A program made the position numbers and the translations under genes. 64,000 bases of DNA from Rhopalosiphum padi. Taxonomy: Eukaryota; Arthropoda; Insecta; Hemiptera; Aphididae. Under the pieces are notes generated by a model. It saw only the letters and a program-made list of their open reading frames with translations. It was not told the DNA's origin and did no database searches. Within the stretch, counting starts at the first letter, position 1, and each line of letters starts with the position of its first letter. The DNA lies in assembly GCF_020882245.1 (NCBI RefSeq), contig NC_083600.1, forward strand, positions 30,070,001 through 30,134,000, in the 5' to 3' direction. Of this stretch, positions 29,301-40,740 are shown one piece after another.

Positions 29301-29835
29301 TACTTGTTTAGTTATAGATTATATAAAATGGTTAATATATTAATATATTTGTTACGGCAGGCAAGGGAGGTAGCCTTGGCTTTTATTATATCATGCATTT
29401 ATTTTAAAAAGATTTTCAAAATGGACATTTCAAGTTGAACAAATGAACGATAGAAATATATTGAAAACAATTTTTATAAAAGACTATACCGCCTATATAT
29501 GCCGCCTATACCTAAATAAGTTAAGTGATACCTACGTCAAAACATGGTTCGAATTGTTGAAATGTTGGTATGCGAAATTTTAATTACAATTTTCAATTAA
29601 AATTCTGAAAATTACCTATATTACGTATATTATTGTATTCATTATATTATATTTTATAAGAATTTATAAAATGTTAATAATTAAAAAAAAATTCAATCAA
29701 ATTATTTATAATTATTAAAAAAAAAAGCAGGAGCATAATTCGAATGTGTTTCTTAAGTTAACCACGCACAATTTTATCTACTGAAATATTGAAATACCTA
29801 ACTATAAAGTACACGCAATTTAATTTGTACTTAAC
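26378..29835. other. LINE 3' flank and AT-rich non-coding stretch
   Basis: The first 200 bases are probably the 3' UTR of the LINE relic. Near 27790-28060 the composition is more balanced, with an open plus-strand frame (DANTIMHQNNEAHWRLLC) that I do not recognise. A strong acceptor TTATTTTCAG at 29001 opens 30 codons (NTYSDTLVESTIRYY) to a stop at 29092; evidence for an exon is weak. Confidence 0.4.
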
Positions 29836-30176
29836 AGGATGCTACACATACCTTTGTTGTCTCCGTCTTAAAATTGTAAAACATTGCTTTGCGTGGTAAC
29901 CACTCAGGCTGTAGTGATAATTAAGATTTCAAATCAATATACAATATAGCTAAGAACATTATAATATGTGAAATATTGTTTTTATTTTTTAGAAATCATT
30001 TATAGAAAAAAAGTTTTTATCCAATATTTTTGTGTTTTTCAAACTTGAATAATTCTTTTTTGTAGTTTTGATAAATAAAGACGAAATTTTCCAGCAAAAG
30101 TTTTCCTTTTTAGGTGGTGAAAATACTGTTTCTTAGTCATTACTAAGACAGTTTGTAAGACGGAGTGTAGCATCCT
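29836..30176. mobile_element. inverted-repeat MITE-like element
   Basis: The left end reads AGGATGCTACAC followed, after a 13-base interruption, by CTCCGTCTTA. The reverse complement of the right end reads AGGATGCTACACTCCGTCTTACAAAC. The ends are thus a 12-base perfect inverted repeat extended by a second matching block. ACTTAA occurs just outside both ends (29829-29834 and 30180-30185) and may be the target duplication, with boundaries shifted by a few bases. The interior has no coding frame worth calling; the minus-strand open frame over its right half is incidental. It shares TTGTCTCCGTCTTA with the fold-back element at 46866-47175. Confidence 0.6.
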
Positions 30177-30987
30177 CTTACTTAAATGTTGTTTGGTAGT
30201 AAAATTTGAAACAACAACAAAATAAAGATTTCGACAAAAGATAGAAAATAAATAAGCAACACAATGCTTGGTATATATAAACAAAAATTAATACTACCTA
30301 CACATAATATAAACACTGAGAATATAATCCACATATGAGGTATACTATTGTTTTAGCCTATTGTTAGTTATAAATAAATAGATTTTGAATCAAGGCATTA
30401 TTAATAATAAAATTCACGCTTAAACATAAGTTCATAACAAAGTACGTATTATTCAATATTTGCTTAGTTATAATTACTAAAATATATTTCATACCTAAAT
30501 ATTTTAAAATTATTTGTGTTAATACATTAAAATTTATTAATTAACGAGAATAGCATGTTTAAATATAACCTAAATAAGTTATATATTTTATTATATTATT
30601 TTTTACAATTATTTTTTTCTGTAGTAAGCTTATTAAATGTTAAGCATTAGCATGAAATATCTTAATTATAATCAATATTAGATGTATCATTATTATAGTA
30701 TTGTAATATATATTTAAACATCGTTAATATTTTTCAATGGGAGAAAGTAGTTAGTATATACTCTACATTTTACACACATACACAACAGTGTTTTAACCGT
30801 CTGGTTTGTTTGTTATTTATTTATGAAAATAATTGTACACATTGTTCTTCATTAAATTACGAACATTGCATACCTTGTAGATTTTCGAGGTTAAATTTAT
30901 AAAGAATAATTACTTTTGCTGATTTAGTTAGCGTAATTGTAACAAGAAAATGTGAACATTTTATCAAATTGTCATAAATAAATCCAC

Positions 30988-31013
30988 ATAATAATAATAA
31001 TAATAATAATAAT
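30988..31013 (+). repeat. (ATA)n microsatellite
   Basis: About eight ATA/AAT units. A similar shorter tract lies at 34947-34966. Confidence 0.8.
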
Positions 31014-31584
31014 ATGTATGTAAATAGATTATTTACAAATATTTTCTGTATAGTAAACTAAACAAATATAATAAAAGTTTTCCATTTATAGTAACGTTTT
31101 TAAGATGATTTTATGAACATTAATTTTATTATGTAAAAATAAAATATGTCAATTTCTTACAGCATAATACATAAAATGTATGTTTATTACATTGTACATA
31201 ATATATGCCTAGTAAATTTAGTAAGTAGTTTAAAAGCAATGTAGTGTTTACGCAATAATCAGGTTTGAAAATAAACTTCCGACAACAAGTTAACTCCCCC
31301 GCTTGACTGACTCTATGCATACTCTACTGCCTTGTACTCTATTGGTGTACAGTAGGACATACTCACAATTTTATACGCATATTTCTCATGGCAAAAATAC
31401 GGTTAATTGTCACTTGTATAAAGCTATACGGTCATGTGTTCTACTGGAGATGTTTATCCGAGTTTCAGAAACAAACACGTGGGTAATGATTATTAAATTA
31501 CAACTTGTTTGGGGCATAAAACCGTCAACAAGTCACGATAGATACGTCGGATTCATTACAATAAAATTCGTGCATTCAGAAAAA

Positions 31585-31618
31585 TATGGACTTAATAATA
31601 ATATAACTTAAGTCCATA
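31585..31618. repeat. perfect 11-bp hairpin
   Basis: TATGGACTTAA and TTAAGTCCATA are perfect inverted copies around a 12-base AT loop. There is no T run or gene end next to it, so no terminator role is claimed. Confidence 0.5.
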
Positions 31619-32407
31619 AGGACGAGTTGGAAAAGGTTTTATCGTGACTTATCTAAATATCGCTATGATTATTATTTTTTTTTTGAGTATTATGCACACT
31701 TTTGAACGATGCTGATGTGTATTGTCTTTAAATACGTTTGAAGAGGATCATCGTAAATAAAACAATACAACACAACGAACTGATCATTGTTTAGTGAATT
31801 GCAAGTATATGACAATAGTGATAATCGTAAAGTGAGATTAACATGAACACTTGACCCATTCTTGATTATCGCACAATATGAGGATAACACTAAGACAGTC
31901 ATATAATTCCTACATGTTATATATAACAATGTGAACAAATTACATGTAAAGACGATATGAATAAATACTTGTATATAAGGTGCCTGAATAAGCTATTTGT
32001 TAAGGACATCTAAATAATAATCCTTTACCATTACCGACTCAATTGTACCCCAATGCAATGTTCCCATATAATGAAAAAAAAAATATACATTTGTATTAAA
32101 AAATAAATAAATAAAAACAGAATGCACCAGCAATACATTATTAAAATATATTTTCATCGAGTGTAATACTATATATTATTAAATAAGTAAATTAAAGTAA
32201 AATATATAAAGCTTATGTTATATTTTTAGGAATCTTAGATTTATTTTATACTGATTGGTGGAATGACTTGCATTATAAGAATTTTGGTTGATATTCTAAT
32301 AAGTATTGAACTGAAATAAGATTTTTTTAAGATATACCAATTAAATTGCAGTCAAAGTTGTATTTGCTTAATATTAATAAAAACGATGGGCCCATAACAA
32401 AAAAGAT

Positions 32408-32472
32408 AGCTGCAGGAATCCTAACTGTACCTTTGTGGTCCGTCTGCCTTGGCCACTGGCCAGACTGCAGCT
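32408..32472. repeat. 65-bp GC-rich inverted-repeat fragment
   Basis: AGCTGCAG and CTGCAGCT bound a 65-base segment that is GC-richer than its flanks and holds GGCCACTGGCC. The inner CCTAACTGTACCTTTGTGGTCCGTCT weakly resembles the tip of the 29836 element. It may be a small repeat remnant. Confidence 0.25.
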
Positions 32473-35400
32473 GATTTATTATAAAGTCGTTTAGAAATTA
32501 TTATATAATTTAAGATACTAAGAAAAACTTATAGAGAGAATAATCGTGTTTGATATATAAATGTTTATCAAATTGTATTGTGTTTATTTGATGAAAATTA
32601 TAATAATTATTATTTTTTAACAATATTATTATTACCTATTAATTACTTGGGCGTAAAATAAATTACGATAATGCTACGGCTGTCAGCACAAGGTTCTCAA
32701 GACCTCTGTACTCAAGGTGTTGATGTTAAACTAAATTACATACGTTTACTAAACTTGCAGTGACCGCTCGTCAAGGGAATACGAGGGAATATGGATGATT
32801 CAGGCCACTGATAACATATAATATTATGGTCATTCAGTACATCAACGTATGGACCGAGGTCAAGGGATTTTTACTTAACGAGAATCAGTGATGTCTATTA
32901 CCTTAAAAAGTATTCACACAATTATTATTTTACACGGAGGTCTAAACGAATTCATAAATCGCGTGTATCAATCTTAATCGTTCTTACAGCTTATGTAATA
33001 ATTTTTTGTTTCACACAACAGTATCGGGAGATTTAATGTATGTTTCCAACATTTATGTACCTATAGACATAAAATTATAGAAGGGAACTAAATCCGTAGT
33101 AAACTCCATATTATATATTTTGTATATTAGTGTATAATAATATAAATATATTCGTGTTATTTAATTAATTATACTTCAATGAAGCACTTCGTAAACGGAA
33201 CGTATGATATTAATAAATAGATAACTATCCGGAGAATATTTACTCAATATGTACCTATTGAGAAACAACGTTTCAGATAACAAAAACATGCTCTGTCAAA
33301 TTCGTGCACAAAATTATTGAGATAATCTTATATAACTCATAAACGATTTGATGAAAGTCGTCCATCGTTATTTGTTATAAATATGTTGTAAATTATTATA
33401 CAAGTACCTATATAAAATCGTAAATAAATTTTCATTTTAAAATATATTACTTATTTATTATTTTGACAACATAAATTATTAGCCAAAAATTGTATAACCT
33501 CCTACAACAACTAGGTACATGAAAGAGTTAGATATATAATAAATTATATAATTCAAAACATTATTTAAATTATTCACGCTTAAAACGTATACGTATCGTA
33601 TATATTTTATTATAATATGTTATATTATAAGATTAATAAATGTATTATAAGTAGTTTTTTCTTCGAAATTTCGAAATAAAAATCTCGAATGCTGTACATT
33701 ATTCTGTATTTTTAAACACGTTTTGTGGTTTCATTTTTAAGTCCTAGTATAGTAGTTGGTATATTAAAGTAAATATTATAGTTAAGTTAACTGTTCGTAT
33801 ACATAGAAGACATTAGATTGCAGCATCAAACATAAAGAATGAGCTACATATTTCAAACAAGAAAATATGTAATAAAAATAATAATATGGTTTTAAGCTTA
33901 AATAAAATTTGAATAAGCTAATTGGACTCAAATATTATAGTGAATGACAAGATATTTTTTAATGAAATAAAGTTATATCATTATACCCTTTACCCTTTCT
34001 ACGAGTTGACATACTTATTGTTCCGTAATAGTGTTAAATGTAGGTATGTACTTATGGGATATATATTTTATAGTTCTTAAGAAAAAAAAGTTATTTCATG
34101 TCAATCACAACGTGTATAAATCCAAACCTAACAATGCAATTATTCATAATAAAATGTAAAAATAAATTAAAAATTAAGTGTAATTACAGCTAGTCTGTTT
34201 AGGGCTTTTATACTAATTATATTTATTATTATTTAAAATTAGTTAATAGTTATATTATAAATTATAGCTATTAATAATAAATATTTTATATTTTTATTTA
34301 TTCATAATAAATGTCTATGCAAAAATAATAAACAAGTAATATACATTATATAATATACAAAAATAAACAATGACTTAAGTACATAATTAATAAGTGATAA
34401 AATCAATCGATGAAAACTTTTTTCAATTTTAATACGTATATACATAATATAAAAATGCTTAATATATTTCAATATTTGACTGCCTCACATTTATATAAAA
34501 AAGTAACAGAGGTTTATATTATTTTCAAATAATATTATTTTGGTATTAAAATATAAACGTAAAAACTCAAAAATGTTCAATATTCTATTTAATTAACATT
34601 TGATTAAAAAAGTTGTTCGTGTCAACATGTAATATTTTAGTTAAATACGATTAGAACATTTTTTATTTATGTAATTTTACAATAATTTTCTAAATAATTA
34701 TTTAAACACGGAAAAAAAGAATATATAATATACATTCATAATCTACTTAAATATGATATTCATTATTCAGTCATAGTGGCCATAGGTGCACCGCACACAT
34801 AATATAATACTATGGTAAAGTAAACTACTTATAATATATTATTATAAGTTATTACATAATAAGGATTAGTATGCAAACAGTATGTTATATTATAATTTAC
34901 GAAACGTAGACTCTCACTATAGTTACTATTGATCAAAAATCAAAATATAATAATAATAATAATAATACAATGTAACGGTCATACCAATGTCCGAGCCAAA
35001 CAATAACACTACGTTCGATACGATGTGTTTTGCTGATGTAAAGAAATACTGATTGAATTAGACTAAAACAGTACATATAATCATAGACATCGTGATCTAG
35101 TTTAACTGTATAGTAACTAGTACTGTATAATTATATGAATTTTGTTAATTAAATTTAGAAAACACGAAATTAAAATATCTTCAACATAATTTTGTGCTTG
35201 AATAACTGGGAACTTGGATAACTCAAATGTATTCGTAATATTCGTATGCTTTTTAATAAATTAATTTTGAAATAACTGCAGCGTATCACGTATCAAAACC
35301 ACCTAACCCGATCCTGCAGTAATATTGCATAGTACACATCGTATTACCTAAATGTTTATTGTTATTTCTTGTAAACACTCATACGCCGCATACTAGTATT

Positions 35401-36550
35401 TGTAATATGATAAAATAATAATTCATAGTTTCCTATTACAGTGTCTTACTCGGATAATCATAAATATTACTTCTTATTACTTTAATAAATGAAAAAATAA
35501 TTTCGAATGGATCTCGGAGGACTTAACGAAATTTTTTTTCAAAAACCTTCCAACGTAGTTATCGTTTTTCTTCGCGCATAACAAAATTATTGAAAAATCG
35601 AATACTACACTTAAATGAACAGACAATAGAATCCAATTTATTTATTTTGTAATATTGTTGGACCTTGATAAATTTTCAGAGCACACCTTCCATTCGAAAA
35701 AGTGAAGATAGCAGAAAATGATATATAATACAAAATGATAACACATTAAGTACGTATAATACGGTACTAATATATACCTATACCGACTACACCCATAGAT
35801 GCAAACCGTTTATAAATGTATGTTTAAGGAGCAAGTAACATGTTCGAGCTTAAGTATATCTGAATTTTAAATGCTTATTCATAAAAAAAAAAACTATTGG
35901 TACAATTTTATATTTTCATTTATACTATATTTTGTACGCCGAAAAGTATTTAGAGTTTAGACAACGGAATCAAAAATATAGACTGTATGATCATCTAAAA
36001 GTAAACAGATGATATGTGGGATAATCTGGATAATAATACGAACTATATACGAATTGCCCGTAACTCATAATTTTCAAAAAATATGTTACAAGCGTATAGT
36101 GATAAATAGTTGACGGTTCGCGAAATATTTGTCGTCGCAAACTGAAAATATATAATCGACCGATACAATAACAACGATACATTAATATGATATATTAATT
36201 CTGTTATCGGAATCACGGTATGTTAGCAGCTCTAAAATCCAGAGTGCTAAGCGCACTTGATATACCTCGGCGATTTGAGCCTATTGCCGTATAATATAAT
36301 ACTCGATGTTATAGGGGAACACAGGCACACGTTACAATGGGCCTGAGACGCGTGTATCGATATAATACACATATAATATTATATTAACTCGATTGTACAA
36401 TACAATATAACAATAAAGGTATCTCAAATCTCATATACCACTGACAAATACATTATAATTGTACGACCCTTGTCCGCTGACCCGTGTTTTTTGCCGTTTC
36501 AATAACGATAATAATAATATAACAATACGCACAACCCGACCGACTGCGGC

Positions 36551-36628
36551 ATATATATATATATATATAATATTATTATTATTATTATATTATGTATTAT
36601 GAAAAACCAAAAAAAAAAAAAAAAAAAA
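36551..36628 (+). repeat. (AT)n, (ATT)n and poly(A) tracts
   Basis: (AT)n at 36551-36569 is followed by ATT units to about 36589 and a run of about 20 A at 36609-36628. The group ends just left of the CpG-rich island. Confidence 0.85.
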
Positions 36629-36669
36629 CCGCTATAGAAATTCCGAAACGGCTCGGCGGCCACACTTAC

Positions 36670-36887
36670 TTTTGAGTATCGAGTCGAGACTTGCGTACAA
36701 CGCGCGCGTGTGCGTGTGTGGGCGGTATTCGGCGTGTGTGTGTGTGTGTGCGCGCGCGCGCCGGCGAAAAGACGATGACGACGACGCTTTTTTTATTTTC
36801 CTGTTAAAGTAGCGTCGATGGTATTCGCGACCGGCGAGGAGCTATTGTCCAGACGTGATATTGTAACGGACTGCGGCGAATCGGACT
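36670..36887 (-). other. predicted non-coding first exon (5' UTR), minus strand
   Basis: Starting at the A of TCAGTC (36887) and reading leftwards, the sequence reaches TCAAAA|GTAAGTGTG with the exon ending at 36670, a near-consensus splice donor. The roughly 218 bases contain no ATG on the minus strand, while the plus strand of the same stretch has several. This fits a 5' UTR read on the minus strand. It carries a (CA)n/(CG)n tract. The nearest matching downstream exon that I see on this strand is 7764-7838. The start point and the pairing are inference; only the donor, the initiator match and the missing ATGs are seen directly. Confidence 0.4.
36734..36762 (+). repeat. (GT)n(CG)n tract in the promoter-like island
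   Basis: About eight GT units continue into about six GC units. Alternating purine-pyrimidine sequence of this kind can adopt Z-DNA. It lies within the predicted minus-strand first exon. Confidence 0.8.
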
Positions 36888-36889
36888 GA
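36884..36889 (-). promoter_or_regulatory. initiator TCAGTC, minus strand
   Basis: TCAGTC matches the arthropod initiator consensus (TCAGTY). At +28 to +32 from its A the sequence TATCA matches four of five positions of a downstream promoter element. There is no TATA box at about -30 on this strand. It lies inside the CpG-rich island and 218 bases before the GTAAGT donor. Confidence 0.35.
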
Positions 36890-36997
36890 GCGGCTTAGCG
36901 TGTGACACGCGCCCGGCACAGCGCACGCACACTACGTGCGGTTATAAGAGGCGGCAGTGTGTACGTTATTGCGATTCGTCCGGCGGCAGTGGACGCC

Positions 36998-37033
36998 GTC
37001 TGTCCGTCCGTTCGTCTGTCCGTCTGACTGTCT
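36998..37033 (+). repeat. GTCC/GTCT-type tetranucleotide repeat
   Basis: Degenerate four-base units (GTCC, GTTC, GTCT, GACT) repeat about nine times inside the CpG-rich island, upstream of the minus-strand initiator. Confidence 0.6.
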
Positions 37034-37549
37034 ACACGACGTAAACGTCACGGCGTTGTTACGTGGTGGTGGTGGTGACGGTGGCGGCACCTTCCTATAC
37101 AGGGTGACTTGCCGGGCGTTCTTCTTCGACGACGCGTGCAGTGCGCGCGACAACCACCCTCCCCACCACATTTACGGGCTGTAAATTATTTGGTGGATAA
37201 TTTTTCTGAAAACGTCCGCGTGTCAAAAATCGTGATTCCGACGAGTACTTACCTATTATAAGTGGTGGTTTTAAACGCGTATACTATTTTGTGTATACAC
37301 AATGTGCGTGTATATAGGACAATGTAGATCCGCGATAATGGGTTTGGGAGACATTATAATATGTCCTGCAAGTATTATATGCATTAGATCCGATAATACA
37401 CATAATATTTTATGTTTTTGTAAATCCAATTTTAAGGACTGCCGTCCTTAATATTTAATTACATTAATAACTGAACAACTATACTAGTTTGAAATGTTTG
37501 AATTTTGAATTAGGTATATAGTATATTACAATTAAAAAAAAATATTGTG

Positions 37550-37743
37550 GTATACAGTAAAAGAGGGGGGTTTTCTCGTTTGAAAAACAGAAATTTGTAT
37601 CAATATAACACATTCCTCTGCAAGTATTACGAACAATTCCTCGGATTTTAAAATATGGTATAAGTATATTTAAAAATTTGAATAAATAAATAATTTAATA
37701 ATAAAAAATGGTGGGGAGCATGCTTATTGAATCACCCTGTATA
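37550..37743 (+). repeat. repeat family ending GAATCACCCTGTATA, copy 1
   Basis: This copy shares CGTTTGAAAAACAGAAATTTGTATC with the other copies and ends in GGGGAGCATGCTTATTGAATCACCCTGTATA. That terminus is common in interspersed repeats of aphids and other insects. It has no coding capacity and is unclassified. It lies about 360 bases to the right of the promoter-like island. Confidence 0.5.
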
Positions 37744-38049
37744 ATATTTTATCATATACGTAACATTTATGGTTTACCGTCTGTATGGTTATATAGTGGA
37801 CCCTTAGGCGAAAATCCGCTGACGTTTGCCTGCAGGGACTGAAAATATATTTCGGTCAAGCACCTCACACCGTCAAAAATCTGTAAAAATTAACCACTGC
37901 GTTTCGAAACGCGTAACGAAGTTTTCGACCGTCATCGAGATGTCCACAGACTGGCGCGGTGTGGGGTTACCAATTGCTCGAGTAATGTCACGCAGACAAA
38001 ATGTGCATGCCATGTAATAATATTATGTCGGGTACGACCACTCCTCATT

Positions 38050-38515
38050 CGCAGTCTTGTTAAGTACTTGAGTAAAAGTTTTCAAATACTTTTTAAGTAC
38101 TCCGATACGTATTTTAAATACTTCATAAAAATATCTGCATATTTAAATTCAAAAACTTTTTCTTTTTAGTATGTACCTATATATTTCTTAATTTAAATTT
38201 AATCACGTAGAATAAAAAAAAATATCGATAATGTAATAATATACACTCATATTTTTTATGTGACTTATGACCAACAGAAAATTCAAATACTTTGACAGAG
38301 AAAGTAGATGAATAATTTATAGTTGCACCGAATAATATGCAGTTAAATACTCTACAAAATTAATATATAACATAAAAATGTTAAAAAAATTGGTATTTTA
38401 AAGTGTCTATATATATAAATATTATATACTTTTTTAAGTATTTATATTTCTACTCAAATATTTTTTTAGTTTTTTAACCAAGTAGTTAAACACTTTTAAA
38501 AAATCAGTACCCTTT
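38050..38515. repeat. AAGTACTT-rich repeat with inverted ends
   Basis: The left end (GTTAAGTACTTGAGTAAAAGTTTTCAAATACTTTTTAAGTACT) and the reverse complement of the right end (AAAAGTGTTTAACTACTTGG, then ATTTGAGTAGAAATA) are similar. The AAGTATTT/AAATACTT motif recurs throughout. Such sequences accompany hAT-type non-autonomous elements in aphids, but class assignment here is from memory. It carries no coding sequence. Confidence 0.3.
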
Positions 38516-40029
38516 ACAAAATTTCCAATTCGTTCGCCGAGACAGTCAGACCCATGCCTAAAATATCGTTGTGGTTTACTATGGTAAGCACGCCAACCCG
38601 ACGATGCCTATTATGTCATAACCTCGCCGAAGACGTAGGGTTACGATAGGCCTGGGGCGGATGACCGGACAAAAATAACTCATCAAACGATGTTGGCAAT
38701 ATAATATGATGTTTATTATGTAATTAGACATATTATATTAATATCATTAGCTCTTATTACGATTTTTTTTATTTGAAATCCATACGTTAAAGTCTTATTT
38801 TACCATAAAAAAGAACTTGTTCCGAAAATCCGTTATTGTTTTTAAAATAAATTCGTTCTTACTGTTTACAGTCGTTTCGAAATAGAGCAAAAAATACGAT
38901 CATTATAGGCTACTTTCACTAGATAAATGCAGAATATACAAAAAAAAAAATATGATCAATTTTGTAAGATGAATGTTTTGTTTTTAATATGTTAAAAAAT
39001 TTAATTTTGAAAAACAGGTGATTTTTCATACTTGATATTATGTTTATATATGGTATTAAAATTAATTTAAAAGAATATTGCAATACGCGATCATTAATTT
39101 GTTACACAAAAATTTATAATTTCGGGAATTTATTATTTTTTTGAAAACAAGTTTCTTATAATGTCAATGATTTTATCTTTAAGCCCACTCTTTAACAAAA
39201 AGTGATTTGACCACGTCGTTAAAGTGCATCCCACTGCAGTGTATCTTCGATCCTCCGAATATACGTAATGTAATTTGGCACACTGGCATATCACATAATA
39301 TACTATGTCACCATACCTATTTTAATAATATTGCGTAGATACTGGATTCTATTTTAAATTAAATAGGAGTAATCAAAGTAAAATATAATATAGAAAAGTA
39401 TAAAACACTATCAACACGAATGTGTTAATTAATCATACACATTAATATCTAAACTGTGTGCCTCATAAAATTCAAGTAAAATAAATAATAAAGAAAAACG
39501 AACAGAAATTTATTGATAACGACGTTACACGATAAATATAATGGTGGGGAGAGGATATTTTCCAATTTATTTATAACGTTATCTGTCTCAAGAAAATAAG
39601 TACTCGGCTACTTGTCTTTATTTTTGTGTTGACAATTATTACACGCGGAGCCTCAAAAGGATCAATATTCCATTCGCAAGCCAAAAGATAATTCCAGTGA
39701 GTCATTATTTATTTACAGTTCTTTGAAAAAATGTAATGTAAATAAATAATTTTTAAGATGATTAAATTATTCCACTGGATCAATAATAATATATCGTGAT
39801 TACGAAAATAAATATTATATAATATAAGGTATTTTTTTTTTTTTAAAACAAATAGTCAAAGTTGTCTAATTGTATACCAATAGTATATGAGGTTTCCGTT
39901 TTATTTTATTTTTACTATTCGTCCAATTCGTATAATAATATAATATTAAAACTGTTGTAGGTACTTAAAAGCATAAGAGTACAGAAAACTTTCTGAGTAG
40001 TACGAAAAAAACCTCAAGAATTTGAAAAT

Positions 40030-40150
40030 GTGGTATTTTTTTTAAAAGATAGTACAAATAGAGTTGAAAATCCAAAAATCAGATTTTGAACAACTGAATT
40101 ATTGAAGAAAAAGGGGAGGGGCGAGCATGACTGGTGAATCACTCTGTACA
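40030..40150 (+). repeat. repeat family ending GAATCACCCTGTATA, copy 2 (diverged)
   Basis: Only the 3' part is recognisable: AAAAATCAGATTTTGAA, then GGGGAGGGGCGAGCATGACTGGTGAATCACTCTGTACA, a diverged form of the family terminus. The left limit is uncertain. Confidence 0.4.
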
Positions 40151-40239
40151 CAACATACGTCAATTATTATATAAATAAATGACCTATTGCGATAGGTTAT
40201 ACGTATATATTATTATTATTACACATTAGAAAAAAAAAC

Positions 40240-40740
40240 ACGACTATACGTGCCCGACAAATTATTATCGTAGTTGTTGTCGCGTTCTCGTCGATTGGAC
40301 AATACGCCGCGTGCATTTTAAATATGACGACAGCCGCCGAAGCCCGAAGGAGACAGTCGCGAGTCGCGGTCCGATTTGGTATTCTACTCTGTAAACTCGC
40401 ACGCGTTTCGTTATTACTTATTGTATTATCATTATTACAACGACCATTACAACTATTACTACTAACAACTGTTATTAATACACGGCCGGAGAACGTGTGC
40501 AGTGTTATAAATACGTATTATATACGAATACGAGTATATTATATAGGTACACATATGACTTACTGGTCGACGTACGTACTTATATCGACGTTTACGTAAC
40601 GGTACAATATATAGGGGTGTGGATGTATAACTATAATAATATAATAGTATCATTATTATATTGTTGTAGTGTCTAGTGCGCATAACGCGGATTTGCGTTT
40701 TGAAACGGTTCATATTTTGTTCTAATTTCTTAATCATAAT
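40240..40740. other. CpG-containing patch with open frames on both strands
   Basis: The first 180 bases (about 40255-40430) are CpG-rich, with an ATTGG (inverted CCAAT) near 40287 and an ATG at 40324 opening MTTAAEARRRQSRVAVRFG on the plus strand. The minus strand is open from an ATG at 40737 for 58 codons to a GTAAGT donor (exon end 40564). The two readings overlap and cannot both be coding. This may be a secondary promoter or UTR region. No product is recognisable. Confidence 0.25.

Larger units (their letters stand above)
30177..36540. other. AT-rich non-coding stretch left of the promoter-like island
   Basis: Apart from the hairpin at 31585, the 65-base inverted repeat at 32408 and microsatellites, nothing was recognised. 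The 98-codon frame at 31315-31611 lacks splice or polyadenylation context. If the minus-strand gene model is right, all of this is its first intron. Confidence 0.4.
36630..37190. promoter_or_regulatory. CpG-rich promoter-like island
   Basis: About 560 bases are strikingly richer in G+C and CpG than the surrounding DNA. The island holds (GT)n/(CG)n and GTCC-type repeats, CpG-rich words and CRE-like half sites (CGTCA near 37045). Islands of this sort usually mark transcription starts in aphid genomes. On the minus strand there is a TCAGTC initiator and a GTAAGT donor; on the plus strand there is a TTATAAGAG at 36942-36950 but no good donor. Open frames on both strands across 36932-37184 reflect the lack of AT-rich stop codons rather than coding. 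I favour a minus-strand start, and a bidirectional promoter is possible. Confidence 0.55.

Noticed and set aside
31303..31611. Plus-strand open frame of about 100 residues
   Set aside because: Its upstream extension needs a TTG start, the ATG begins at 31315, composition is fairly normal but there is no recognisable domain, acceptor, donor or polyadenylation signal.
35654..35697. Short openings after TAAATTTTCAG (STPSIRKSEDSRK)
   Set aside because: Only about 14 codons, and open in two frames; not enough to call a terminal exon.
36942..36950. TATA box on the plus strand
   Set aside because: TTATAAGAG is present, but no initiator lies about 30 bases downstream and no good plus-strand donor follows the island.
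36932..37184. Overlapping open frames on both strands in the CpG island
   Set aside because: GC-rich simple sequence lacks stops on both strands; low-complexity translations such as PPPSPPPP point to UTR or promoter sequence.
37826..38017. Plus-strand open frame in a GC-richer block between two repeats
   Set aside because: It needs a non-ATG reading or lacks a clear start, has no domain, and contains the 14-base palindrome GCGTTTCGAAACGC; more likely non-coding or repeat-derived.
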